Under the pieces are notes generated by a model. It saw nothing but the letters and a program-made list of their open reading frames with translations, had not been told where the DNA came from and searched no databases. Shown here in pieces: positions 15,259 to 22,929 of a stretch of DNA of 32,151 nucleotides. How positions within the stretch are numbered: the first letter of the stretch is position 1; each line of letters opens with the position of its first letter. Both the position numbers and the translations under genes were made by a program. The DNA comes from Burkholderiaceae bacterium (GTDB taxonomy: Bacteria > Pseudomonadota > Gammaproteobacteria > Burkholderiales > Burkholderiaceae_C): positions 1 through 32,151 of the forward strand of contig JAKOND010000300.1 of the NCBI GenBank assembly GCA_022702125.1, in the 5' to 3' direction.

Positions 15259-16191
15259 TCAGGCCGGGACGGTCTGGCGCGCGAGCACGGCCAGCAGGTT
15301 CTTCGCCGCGCCCACGCCCATGTTCACGTAGGCGTCGCTGGTCACGCCGCCGATGTGCGGGCTCAGCACGATGCGCTCCTGGCCGTGGAAGGGATGGCCG
15401 GCGGTCATCGGCTCGACCGCGAAGCTGTCGAGGCCGGCGCCGCGCACCTGCCCCGAGCGCACCGCGTCGAGCAGCGCCGCCTCGTCGATCAGGCCGCCGC
15501 GCGCGGTGTTGACCACGATCACGCCGGGCTTGCACTTCGCGAGGGTTTCGGCGTTGACCAGGCCGCGGTTCTCGTCGGTCAGCGGGCAGTGCAGCGAGAT
15601 CGCGTCCGACTCGCGCCAGATCGTCTCCAGGTCCGCCACCTGGATGTAGTCGGGCAGGTTCTTCGCGTACGGGTCGAAGCCGATCACGCGCATGCCCATC
15701 GCGTCGGCCATCCGGGCGAAGCGCTGGCCGATGGCGCCCAGGCCCAGCAGGCCGACGGTGCGGCCGCCCAGCTCCAGGCTCTTGTGCGTGGCCTTGTCCC
15801 AGTGGCCGGCGTGCATGCGCGCGTCGAGCGGCACCACCGACTTGGCGCAGGCCAGCAGCAGCGCGAGCGCCTGCTCGGCCACCGCCGCGGCGTTGGCGCC
15901 GACGGCCGCCACCACCTCGATGCCGCGCGCCTGGGCGGCGGCCTTGTCGATGGTGTCGGTGCCGCTGCCGTGCTTGGAGATGACCTTGAGCGAGGGCGCG
16001 GCGTCCATCACCGCGGGGCCGACCTTGCCGTAGCGCACGATGATCGCCACCGGGTCGTGCGCCTTGCACAGCGCGACCAGGTCCGACTCGGTCGGGGTCT
16101 TGCCGGCGTAGACCACCTCGTAGTCCTGGAGCAGGGCGAGGGCCTGGGGCGCCAGGTCGGCGCCGGTGACGAGGATGCTGCGGCGGCTCAC
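15259..16191 (-). CDS. D-isomer-specific 2-hydroxyacid dehydrogenase (SerA-like)
   Basis: A 310-residue NAD-dependent dehydrogenase of the phosphoglycerate/glyoxylate/D-lactate dehydrogenase family. The Rossmann motif G150-x-G-x-x-G155 (LGLGAIGQ) and the catalytic residues R231 (NTARGGLID), E260 (FAVEP) and H279 (LSPHIGG) are all visible. There is no ACT domain, so it is the short form rather than a regulated serine biosynthesis enzyme. The start is a GTG at 16191 that overlaps the TGA of the aldolase gene upstream (GTGA), with AAGGGG seven nt before it. Such tight coupling suggests that the two work in sequence, for example oxidation or reduction of a 2-hydroxy/2-oxo acid made or used by the aldolase. 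The substrate is unknown. Confidence 0.93.
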   Translation of the reverse strand: MSRRSILVTGADLAPQALALLQDYEVVYAGKTPTESDLVALCKAHDPVAIIVRYGKVGPAVMDAAPSLKVISKHGSGTDTIDKAAAQARGIEVVAAVGANAAAVAEQALALLLACAKSVVPLDARMHAGHWDKATHKSLELGGRTVGLLGLGAIGQRFARMADAMGMRVIGFDPYAKNLPDYIQVADLETIWRESDAISLHCPLTDENRGLVNAETLAKCKPGVIVVNTARGGLIDEAALLDAVRSGQVRGAGLDSFAVEPMTAGHPFHGQERIVLSPHIGGVTSDAYVNMGVGAAKNLLAVLARQTVPA

Positions 16192-16874
16192 AGCGATTCC
16201 CCTTCCTTGAGCACGCCGGCGGCGCGCAGGGCGGCGGGCAGCCACTTGGAGGCGGTGTCGCCGCGGGCGATGGCTTCCAGGCGGGCGGCCTCGTCGGCCA
16301 CCTTCTTGTCGGCCAGGGCCATCATGGCCGGCGCCTTGGCGCGCTCGATCACCACCACGCCGTCGGCGTCGCCCACCACCAGGTCGCCCGGGTTCACGAC
16401 GGTGCCGCCGGCGGAGATCGGGTGGTTGATGCGGCCGGGCACGAACTTGGTCGGGCCGGCGGGGTTGAAGCCGGCGCTGAAAACGGGGAAGTCGAGTTCC
16501 AGCAGCTCCAGGCGGTCGCGGATCGCGCCGTCGACGATCACGCCGGCCAGGCCCAGCTTCTTGCAGGCGCTGAGCATCAGCGTGCCCATCAGGGCAGCGG
16601 TCTGGTCGCCCTTGCCGTCGATCACCAGCACGTCGCCGGGCCGGGCCAGGGCGATGGCGGCGTGGATCATCAGGTTGTCGCCGGGGCGGACCTCGACGGT
16701 GAACGCCGGGCCGGCGGCGACCATCTTCGGATCGACCGGCGCGACGCGGGCGTGCATGGTGCCGCGGCGGCCGGCCACGTCGGCCAGGATGGCGGCCTGG
16801 AAGGTCCTGGCCTTGGCGACGACCTCGGGGGCGACGCGGTCGAATTCGCGGACGATTTCGGGGAGTGGGCTCAT
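16188..16874 (-). CDS. RraA-family 4-hydroxy-4-methyl-2-oxoglutarate/carboxy-hydroxy-oxoadipate aldolase-like protein
   Basis: A 228-residue protein of the RraA/HMG-CHA aldolase family. The catalytic members cleave 4-carboxy-4-hydroxy-2-oxoadipate to pyruvate and oxaloacetate, the last step of protocatechuate 4,5-cleavage and gallate pathways, and also decarboxylate oxaloacetate. Features are PGDNLMIHAAI (65-74), VIDGKGD and the active-site G-A-I-R119-D120 in the VIVDGAIRD strand. These match the enzymatic branch rather than the RNase E inhibitor RraA. The ATG is followed by MSPLPEIV. The gene sits in a catabolic operon with LigI-like enzymes and a 2-hydroxyacid dehydrogenase, which strengthens an aldolase role. 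The ring-cleavage genes that would complete a known aromatic pathway are not in the window. Confidence 0.9.
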   Translation of the reverse strand: MSPLPEIVREFDRVAPEVVAKARTFQAAILADVAGRRGTMHARVAPVDPKMVAAGPAFTVEVRPGDNLMIHAAIALARPGDVLVIDGKGDQTAALMGTLMLSACKKLGLAGVIVDGAIRDRLELLELDFPVFSAGFNPAGPTKFVPGRINHPISAGGTVVNPGDLVVGDADGVVVIERAKAPAMMALADKKVADEAARLEAIARGDTASKWLPAALRAAGVLKEGESL

Positions 16875-16959
16875 GGTGTCGTGTCTCTCGGAGTGGAAGG
16901 GGTGAAGGGAGGATTTGCGTGCGGACGGGGAAAAGGGGCGGGCGCTTGGATCTTCAGAC

Positions 16960-17961
16960 TCAGTCGGCCTTGATGTTGCCGTCGCGGATCACCTTGGCCC
17001 ACTTGGCGGAATCGGCCTTCTGCAGCTCGCCGAGCTGCTGCGGCGTGCCGCCGGCGAGGGTGATGCCGAGCTTGTCGGCCAGGGCGACGACGGACGGGTC
17101 CCGGAGCGCGGCGTTGATCTCGCGGTTGAGCCGCTGGACGACCGGCGCCGGCGTGCCGGCGGGCGCGAAGACGGCCTGCCACTGCTCGACGACGAAGTTC
17201 TTCATGCCGGCCTCGCCCATGGTGGGCACGTCGGGCAGGGCCTTGAGGCGGGCGGCGGAGGTGACGGCCAGCGCGCGGAGCTTGCCGGACCGGATGTGCG
17301 GCAGCGCGGCGGCGGCGGGCGCGAACATGAAGCTCACCTGCTCGCCCAGCGTGTCCTGCAGCGCGGGCGTGTCGCCCTTGTAGGGCACGTGGATGAACTG
17401 CGCGCCGGTCTGCTGCCTGAGCAGCTCGCCCTGCATCTGCAGGATGGTGCCGTTGCCGCCCGAGGCGAAGGCGAGTTTGCCGGGCTGGACCTGGGCGGCG
17501 GCGACCAGCCCGGCCACCGTCTTGAACGGCTGGCCGGCGCCCACCACCAGGATGTGCGGAATGGTGCCGAGGAGGGCGACCGGCGCGAAGCCGGCGATCG
17601 GGTCGTAGGGCAGCCTGCCCATCAGGTGCGGCGCGATGGCCTGCGGGCCGATGGAGGTGCCCAGCAGCGTGGTGCCGTCCGGCGCGGCCTTGGCGACGTA
17701 GGCGGCGCCGATGGTGCCGGTGGCGCCGGCCCGGTTTTCGACGATCACGGTGGTGCCGAGCGCGGCGCCCACGCGCTGCGCCACGTTGCGGCCCAGCACG
17801 TCGGTGCTGCCGCCGGGCGGGTAGGGCACCACCCAGGTGACGACCTTGCCGGCGGGCCATTCGCCCTGGGACCGGGCGGCGCCGGCGGCGGCTATCGCGC
17901 AGGCGCCGGCCAGCAGGCGGCGGCGCAGCGGCGAGGCGGGGAAGGTGTGCGGGTGGGTCAT
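16960..17961 (-). CDS. Bug-family (TctC) periplasmic solute receptor
   Basis: A 333-residue Bug/TctC receptor. The N-terminus SPLRRRLLAGACAIAAAG has a twin-arginine-like pattern. Family segments are VTWVVPYPPGGSTDVLGRNV, VIVENRAGATGTIGAAYVAK, IHVPYKGDTPALQDTLGEQ and VSFMFAPAAAALP, ending WAKVIRDGNIKAD. Its ATG overlaps the stop of the amidohydrolase gene upstream (ATGA), so the two are translationally coupled, a second receptor-amidohydrolase pair in the same operon. It lies 85 nt upstream of the aldolase gene. Confidence 0.95.
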   Translation of the reverse strand: MTHPHTFPASPLRRRLLAGACAIAAAGAARSQGEWPAGKVVTWVVPYPPGGSTDVLGRNVAQRVGAALGTTVIVENRAGATGTIGAAYVAKAAPDGTTLLGTSIGPQAIAPHLMGRLPYDPIAGFAPVALLGTIPHILVVGAGQPFKTVAGLVAAAQVQPGKLAFASGGNGTILQMQGELLRQQTGAQFIHVPYKGDTPALQDTLGEQVSFMFAPAAAALPHIRSGKLRALAVTSAARLKALPDVPTMGEAGMKNFVVEQWQAVFAPAGTPAPVVQRLNREINAALRDPSVVALADKLGITLAGGTPQQLGELQKADSAKWAKVIRDGNIKAD

Positions 17962-18902
17962 GTCCTTGTCCCTGTCTCTGTCGTTGTCGGTTCGGAGGGA
18001 GGCGTCCGCGCGGGGAATCCGTAGAGCGCCCGCGGGTTGTCGACCAGCACCCGCCGCAGCGTGGCGGCGTCGCCGGTCCATTCGGCCAGCCGGTCGATCT
18101 GGCGGGCGTCGTCGGGCATCGGCTGCACCCCGGCGGACGCGGTGGCGTGCGGCCAGTCGCTGCCCCAGACCACCCGGTCGGGCGCCGCGGCGAGGTAGCC
18201 CCGCGCCAGGCCTTCGAGCGCCGGGTCGTCGGTCGAATGCCGCGGGCTCACGATGTAGCCGCCGGAGAGCTTGACCCAGGCGCGGCCTTCGCCCAGCAGC
18301 CGCAGGAGCAGCGCGTGCGCCGGGTGGCGGCCGGCGTCCCCGGGCGCGATGCGGCCGAAGTGGTCGAACACCAGCGGCACCGGAAGGCGCCGCAGCACGT
18401 CTTCCAGCCCCGCCAGCAGCTCCGGCGCCATCAGCAGCTGCAGGTGCCAGCCGTGGTCGGCGATGCGCCGCGCCAGCGGTTCGAGCCGTTCCGCGCCGCC
18501 GGTCACGCCGAGCGACAGGTTGAGCCGGACGCCGCGCACCCCGAGGCCGCCGAGCCGGCGCAGCTCGGCGTCGCTCTCGTTGCCATCGATCACCGCCACG
18601 CCGCGCGCGTCGCCGCCGAGCGCCCGCAGGCCGTCGAGCATGCAGCGGTTGTCGGCGCCGTAGGTCGATGGCGTGACCAGCACCGCGCGCCGCGTGCCGA
18701 TGCGCCGCCGCAGCCGGCGGTAGTCGTCGGCCGAGGCGTCCGGCGGCAGCAGGCGCGCGCCCGGCGCGGCCGGGTGGCGGCCGTCGTAGACGTGGATGTG
18801 GCAGTCGCACGCGCCGGGCGGCACGGCGGCGCGCGGGGACGCGGCGCCGGCCGTGAACGGCACGGCGCCGGAGCCGCGGGGCCGTGTCGCGTCGGTGTCC
18901 AT
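17958..18902 (-). CDS. amidohydrolase-superfamily lactone hydrolase/isomerase (LigI/GLI-like), paralog 3
   Basis: A 314-residue TIM-barrel enzyme of the LigI/D-galactarolactone isomerase group. Features are H35-x-H37 (CDCHIHVYD), a PPDASADDYRRL helix, TPSTYGADNRCMLDGL, RGVRLNLSLG, D180-H181-F-G-R184, KLSGGY and WGSDWPH (D249). Of the three copies in the window this keeps the family pattern best. Its stop overlaps the start of a Bug receptor by four nt, and another Bug gene ends 40 nt upstream. The first 28 residues and a 15-residue Thr/Glu-rich tail lie outside the fold. No strong ribosome-binding site precedes the ATG; translation from the upstream receptor gene may help. Confidence 0.92.
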   Translation of the reverse strand: MDTDATRPRGSGAVPFTAGAASPRAAVPPGACDCHIHVYDGRHPAAPGARLLPPDASADDYRRLRRRIGTRRAVLVTPSTYGADNRCMLDGLRALGGDARGVAVIDGNESDAELRRLGGLGVRGVRLNLSLGVTGGAERLEPLARRIADHGWHLQLLMAPELLAGLEDVLRRLPVPLVFDHFGRIAPGDAGRHPAHALLLRLLGEGRAWVKLSGGYIVSPRHSTDDPALEGLARGYLAAAPDRVVWGSDWPHATASAGVQPMPDDARQIDRLAEWTGDAATLRRVLVDNPRALYGFPARTPPSEPTTTETGTRT

Positions 18903-18942
18903 GGCCTGGGTCGGGGATCGGTCGTCGGGCCGGTCGCGGGCG

Positions 18943-19947
18943 TCAGTCGATGGTCGCGCCCGAGTCCTTGACGATCTTGCCCCAGCGCTGGATGTCGCTC
19001 TTGAGCAGCGCGGCGAACTGCTCCGGCGTGCCGCCGAGCACGTCGCCTCCGTCGGACTTGAGCTTGGCCGCCACGGCCGGGTCGGCCAGGGCCTTGTTGA
19101 TCTCGGCGTTGAGCGTCTTGACGACCGCGGCCGGCGTGCCGGCGGGCGCGAGGATGCCGAACCAGGTCACCGCGTCGAAGCCCTTGTAGCCCGACTCGGC
19201 CAGCGTGGGCGTGTCCGGCAGTTCGCCGGAGCGCTTCGCGGACGTCACCGCCAGCGGGCGCAGCTTCTGGTTGCGCACCTGGCCCAGCAGGGTCGGGACG
19301 GACGACATGTAGATGTCGATCTGGCCGCTCACCAGGTCGGTCATGGCCTGGGCCGCGCCCTTGTACGGGATGTGCTGCAGCTCGATGCCGGCGGTCTTCT
19401 GCGCCATCTCGCTGGACAGGTGCGCGACGGTGCCGTTGCCGGAATAGCCCATGGTGATGGTGTTGGGCTTCTTCTTCGCGGCGGCGACCACGTCGGCGAA
19501 GGTCTTGTAGGGCGAATTGACCGACACCGCCATCACGATCGGCGAGGACGACAGCAGCGCCACCGGCGCCAGGTCCTTGACGGGGTCGTAGGGCAGCTTG
19601 GGGTAGAGGGTCGGATTGATCGCCAGGTTGCTGGTCTGGCCCAGCACCAGGGTGTAGCCATCGGCCGGCGACTTGGCGACCGAGTCCACGCCGAGGTTGC
19701 CGCCCGCGCCGGGGCGGTTGTCGATCACGATCGTCCACTTGAGGGTTTCGGTCAGCTTCTGCGCGACCGTGCGGGCGATCAGGTCGGTGCCGCCGCCGGC
19801 CGGGAAGGGCACCACCAGGCGGATCGCCTTGGAGGGATAGGCCGACTGGGCGAGCGCCGGGGCGGACCCGGCGGCGCCCGCCAGCGCGAGGCCGAGCGCG
19901 AGGGCCATGCGGCGGCGGATTCCATGGGAAGCATGGGAATGGGTCAT
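18943..19947 (-). CDS. Bug-family (TctC) periplasmic solute receptor, first gene of the nine-gene operon
   Basis: A 334-residue Bug/TctC receptor with a Sec signal peptide of about 34 residues (ALAQS). Segments are IRLVVPFPAGGGTDLIARTV, VIDNRPGAGGNLGVDSVAK, YDPVKDLAPV, QHIPYKGAAQAMTDLVSGQ and IDIYMSSVPTLL. It carries the canonical AGGGTD ligand loop. AGGAG lies eight nt before the ATG. This is the promoter-proximal gene of a run of nine minus-strand genes reaching 11151. It diverges from the IclR gene; the promoter and operator described at 19998-20066 lie between them. Confidence 0.95.
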   Translation of the reverse strand: MTHSHASHGIRRRMALALGLALAGAAGSAPALAQSAYPSKAIRLVVPFPAGGGTDLIARTVAQKLTETLKWTIVIDNRPGAGGNLGVDSVAKSPADGYTLVLGQTSNLAINPTLYPKLPYDPVKDLAPVALLSSSPIVMAVSVNSPYKTFADVVAAAKKKPNTITMGYSGNGTVAHLSSEMAQKTAGIELQHIPYKGAAQAMTDLVSGQIDIYMSSVPTLLGQVRNQKLRPLAVTSAKRSGELPDTPTLAESGYKGFDAVTWFGILAPAGTPAAVVKTLNAEINKALADPAVAAKLKSDGGDVLGGTPEQFAALLKSDIQRWGKIVKDSGATID

Positions 19948-19997
19948 CTGCTTGTCTCCTTGTCGTGCCGCTGCTGTGTGCAGCGAGCGGAGTTCAG

Positions 19998-20026
19998 ACT
20001 GTAGTCAGGCGTTTCGCTCAATACAA
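19998..20026 (-). promoter_or_regulatory. candidate promoter of the nine-gene catabolic operon
   Basis: On the minus strand TTGTAT (20026-20021), a 17-nt spacer and TACAGT (20003-19998) resemble a sigma-70 promoter. It gives a leader of about 43 nt to the ATG at 19947. The -35 lies five nt from the main IclR-type palindrome, and an outer operator half-site falls in the spacer. Confidence 0.45.
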
Positions 20027-20066
20027 TGATGTTTCGTTCAACGAAACGCATGATGGAATGCGAAAC
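20011..20066. promoter_or_regulatory. nested palindromic operator, probable IclR binding region
   Basis: The centre is a 17-nt palindrome GTTTCGTTCAACGAAAC (20031-20047; arms of 8 bp around one C). Outer half-sites GTTTCGC (20011-20017) and GCGAAAC (20060-20066) flank it in the matching orientations, about 20 and 19 nt away, or two helical turns. All four half-sites therefore lie on one DNA face around a common centre. IclR proteins bind as dimers or tetramers to such palindromes in divergent promoters. The right outer site lies within the first codons if the IclR gene begins at 20058. Confidence 0.7.
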
Positions 20067-20855
20067 ACTTCACGCCAGATGTCTTCCCCCGTATCTCCGG
20101 CCGGCGCGTCCGATCCGGACGGCCCGGAGCCCAGCACCGGCAGCGTGGTCGCGGTGCTGCGCGCGATGCAGCTGCTCGGCGCCTTCGCGCTGGGGGAATC
20201 GCAGCTGACCCTGGCCGAACTGAGCCGGCGCTGCAACCTGCACAAGACCACCGCGCTGCGCATCGCCCGCACGCTGGCGATGACCGGCTACCTGGTCCCG
20301 TGCGACGACGGCGCCTGGCGCCTGGGGCCGGCCGCGGGCTGGCTGGGCGCGCGCTACCAGTCGGGCTTCGACGTGCAGGACGTGGTCGAGCCGATGCTGC
20401 GCAAGCTCTCCAAGTCCACCAGGGAAAGCGCGGCGTTCTACGTGCGCGAGGGCGATTTCCGCACCTGCCTGATGCGGGTCGAGGGCGTGCAGCCGCTGCG
20501 CCACCATGCCCGCATGGGCGAGGCGCTGCCGCTGGACAAGGGCTCGCCGGGCCGGGTGATCCTGGCCTTCTCGGGCCAGCGCGGCGCGGTCTACGAACGC
20601 ATCCGCCAGCGCGGCTACTGCCTGTCGATCGGCGAGCGGGAGAAGGGGGTGGCGACGGTGTCGGCGCCGGTCTTCGGGCCGCACTGGAAGCTGCTGGGCT
20701 CGGTCTGCATCTCGGGGCCGGCCTCGCGCCTCACGGAGGAGGCGCTGGAGGCCCACGCCAAGGCGGTGATCGACGCGGCCAACGCGCTGTCCTACGCGCT
20801 GGCGGGCAGCGTCTCGGCGCAAACGCCGGCGGTGGTCTCGACCTGGCACCCCTGA
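20058..20855 (+). CDS. IclR-family transcriptional regulator
   Basis: A 265-residue IclR-type regulator. The N-terminal winged helix (about residues 30-90) contains LTLAELSRRCNLHKTTALRI and a wing ending WRLGPAAGWLG. The C-terminal effector domain has the expected ESAAFYVREGD, ALPLDKGSPGRVILAF and VSAPVFGPHWKLLGSVCISGP. The start is uncertain. ATGs at 20058 and 20079 are possible, and neither has a ribosome-binding site. An earlier ATG at 19965 would run through the operator and is unlikely. It diverges from the nine-gene operon and should control it, with the palindromic region as operator. IclR proteins may repress or activate; with the palindrome just upstream of the predicted -35, activation is possible. 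Confidence 0.93.
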   Translation: MRNTSRQMSSPVSPAGASDPDGPEPSTGSVVAVLRAMQLLGAFALGESQLTLAELSRRCNLHKTTALRIARTLAMTGYLVPCDDGAWRLGPAAGWLGARYQSGFDVQDVVEPMLRKLSKSTRESAAFYVREGDFRTCLMRVEGVQPLRHHARMGEALPLDKGSPGRVILAFSGQRGAVYERIRQRGYCLSIGEREKGVATVSAPVFGPHWKLLGSVCISGPASRLTEEALEAHAKAVIDAANALSYALAGSVSAQTPAVVSTWHP

Positions 20856-20950
20856 ACCGCGCCGGCCGCGCCCGCGCCCTGCAGCGATCCGCCGGACGCC
20901 GCATACTGGCCGGCCCGATCCTTCCACCCCCCATCCGGACCGACCCGACC

Positions 20951-21652
20951 ATGATCGATCTCTACTACTGGACCACGCCCAACGGACACAAGGTCAGCAT
21001 CTTCCTGGAGGAGGCCGGGCTCGCGTACCGGCTGCATCCGGTCAACATCGGCAAGGGCGAGCAGTTCGCGCCCGACTTCCTGAAGATCGCGCCCAACAAC
21101 CGCATCCCGGCCATCGTCGACCGGGCGCCGGCCGACGGCGGCGAGCCGGTGCCGCTCTTCGAGTCCGGCGCCATCCTGCTCTACCTGGCCGACAAGACCC
21201 GGCGCTTCGTCCCGCAGGACCTGCGCGGCCGCGCCGACGCGCTGCAGTGGCTCTTCTGGCAAATGGGCGGCCTGGGGCCGATGGCGGGGCAGAACCACCA
21301 TTTCGGCGCGGCGGCGCCGGAGAAGATCCCGTACGCCATCGACCGCTACGTGCGCGAGACGGCCCGCCTCTACGGCGTGCTCGACAAGCGGCTGGCCGAC
21401 CGCGAGTTCGTCGCGGGCGACTACTCGATCGCCGACATGGCCAGCTATCCGTGGGTGGTGCCCTACCGCAAGCAGCAGCAGGACCTGGACGACTTCCCGA
21501 ACCTGAAGCGCTGGTTCCGGGCCATCGAGTCGCGGCCGGCGGTGCAGCGCGCCTACGCGCTGGTCGACGGGGTCAATCCGCCGAACGCGCCGCAGCCGAG
21601 CGCGGAGGAGTCGAACCGCATCCTCTACGGACACGGCGGCCAGGCGCGCTAG
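20951..21652 (+). CDS. yfcG: YfcG-like glutathione transferase / disulfide reductase
   Basis: A 233-residue glutathione transferase of the Nu class, to which E. coli YfcG belongs; these enzymes reduce small disulfides with glutathione. The N-terminal thioredoxin-like domain begins MIDLYYWTTPNGHKVSIFLE, with the T-P-N-G stretch typical of YfcG, then NNRIPAIVD (49-57) and ESGAILLYLA (71-80) for the glutathione gamma-glutamyl contact. The helical C-terminal domain has FVAGDYSIADMASYPWV. The gene follows the IclR gene by 95 nt in the same direction, so it might share its transcript. Its link to the catabolic operon is unclear; it may simply be a neighbour. Its last four bases overlap the end of the opposite glycosyltransferase gene. 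Confidence 0.9.
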   Translation: MIDLYYWTTPNGHKVSIFLEEAGLAYRLHPVNIGKGEQFAPDFLKIAPNNRIPAIVDRAPADGGEPVPLFESGAILLYLADKTRRFVPQDLRGRADALQWLFWQMGGLGPMAGQNHHFGAAAPEKIPYAIDRYVRETARLYGVLDKRLADREFVAGDYSIADMASYPWVVPYRKQQQDLDDFPNLKRWFRAIESRPAVQRAYALVDGVNPPNAPQPSAEESNRILYGHGGQAR

Positions 21653-22881
21653 GGCTGCATGCCGGGGCGGACCATCCAGCTGCCCCGCGTGTCGTGCCCG
21701 ATCGATCCGCGCAGCATGGACTCGAAGCAGCGCACGATCGTCGTCCAGTCCATCTGCAGGGCCCGCGCGCGCGCGGCGTCGGCCAGCCGGCGGCGGCGCT
21801 GCGGATCGAGGGCCAGCGCCACCGCGGCGTCGACGAAGGCCTGCCGGTCGCCGAAGGGCACGCGCATGCCGTTCTCGCCCTGGCGGATCACCTGCGACGC
21901 GGCGGCGTAGTCGAATGCCACCACCGGCAGCCCGCTGGCCATGGCTTCGAGGGTGACGTTGCCGAAGGTCTCGGTCAGGCTGGGGAAGAGGAACAGGTCG
22001 GCCGACGCGTAGTGCGCCGCCAGGTCGGCGCCGCGGCGCTGCCCGACGAAGATCGCCTCGGGGCACGCGGCCCGCAACGGGTCTTCCTGCGGTCCGCTGC
22101 CCACCAGCAGCAGCCGTGATTTCGGGACCCGGCGCTGGATGGCGCGGAACGATTCCAGCAGCACCTCGAGGTTCTTTTCCCGCGCCAGCCGGCCGAAGCA
22201 GGTCACCACCAGCGTGCCGTCTTCGGCGCCCCAGCCGGCGCGCAGCTCGGCGCTGCGGTGCGCGGGATGGAACTGGGCGGTGTCGACGCCGCGCGCCACC
22301 ACCTCCAGCCGCTCGAAGCCCGCGGCGGAGAGTTCGCGCCGCAGCGATTCGGTGGGCACCATGGTGCAGGCGGTGCGGTTGTGGAAGCCGCGCAGGTAGC
22401 CGAGGATGGGCCGGCGCAGCCAGCCGATGCCGTAGTGCTGGGTGTAGGCGTGGAAATTGGTGCGGAAATCCGAGCACACCGGCAGCCCCAGGCGCCGCGC
22501 CGCCCGCAGCGCGGACCAGCCGAGCGGCCCTTCGGTGGCGATGTGCACCACGTCGGGCCGCCGCGCGCTCCACAGCTTCACCAGCGCGCGGGTGGACGGC
22601 ATGCCCATGCGCAGGTTCGGATAGCGCGGGATCGGCATGCCGCGCAGCAGCACTTCGTGGAAGCGGGGATCGTGCACCTCCGGCTGGCAGTCCGACTGCT
22701 GGGGGCGCAGCAGCTGCACCTCGTGGTCGAGCAGGCGCAGGCCCTCGACCATGCGCGCCACGGTGAGCGAAACGCCGTTGACCTCGGGCGGGTAGGTCTC
22801 GGTCACGCAGGCGATGCGCAGCGGACGCGGCGCGCCGGAAAAGTGGTGGGCGGGCGGGGCGATGTCGCAGGGGCGGTCCAT
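21649..22881 (-). CDS. GT4-family glycosyltransferase (MgtA/Agt-like), probable glycolipid synthesis
   Basis: A 410-residue GT-B fold glycosyltransferase of family 4. The N-terminal domain holds TETYPPEVNGVSLTVARM and VHIATEGPLGWSAL, both typical of the alpha-mannosyl/glucosyl/glucuronosyltransferases that act on diacylglycerol or phosphoinositol lipids (MgtA group). The C-terminal domain holds FGRLAREKNLEVLLE, LLVGSGP and the E-x7-E motif (E304, E312 in TETFGNVTLEAMASGLPVV). There are no membrane helices, as usual for peripheral enzymes. A PhoB-box-like repeat lies 22 nt upstream of its ATG. In Agrobacterium and marine bacteria a GT4 enzyme (Agt) works with phospholipase PlcP to replace phospholipids when phosphate is scarce. 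The PlcP-like gene at 27281 makes that role the best guess. Sugar donor and acceptor are not readable. Confidence 0.9.
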   Translation of the reverse strand: MDRPCDIAPPAHHFSGAPRPLRIACVTETYPPEVNGVSLTVARMVEGLRLLDHEVQLLRPQQSDCQPEVHDPRFHEVLLRGMPIPRYPNLRMGMPSTRALVKLWSARRPDVVHIATEGPLGWSALRAARRLGLPVCSDFRTNFHAYTQHYGIGWLRRPILGYLRGFHNRTACTMVPTESLRRELSAAGFERLEVVARGVDTAQFHPAHRSAELRAGWGAEDGTLVVTCFGRLAREKNLEVLLESFRAIQRRVPKSRLLLVGSGPQEDPLRAACPEAIFVGQRRGADLAAHYASADLFLFPSLTETFGNVTLEAMASGLPVVAFDYAAASQVIRQGENGMRVPFGDRQAFVDAAVALALDPQRRRRLADAARARALQMDWTTIVRCFESMLRGSIGHDTRGSWMVRPGMQP

Positions 22882-22903
22882 GCCCGCATGCTGGCCGCGC
22901 CGC

Positions 22904-22921
22904 GCGACCGTTCGATGACAG
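22904..22921 (-). promoter_or_regulatory. PhoB-box-like site for the GT4 gene
   Basis: The minus strand reads CTGTCAT-CGAA-CGGTCGC. The first 7-mer is a perfect match to the PHO half-site CTGTCAT, and the pair matches 11 of 14 positions at the correct 11-bp period. Ten nt later CAGCAT could be the -10 element. This puts the start of transcription on or next to the ATG at 22881, so the message may be leaderless. Confidence 0.6.
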
Positions 22922-22929
22922 CGGGGCCG

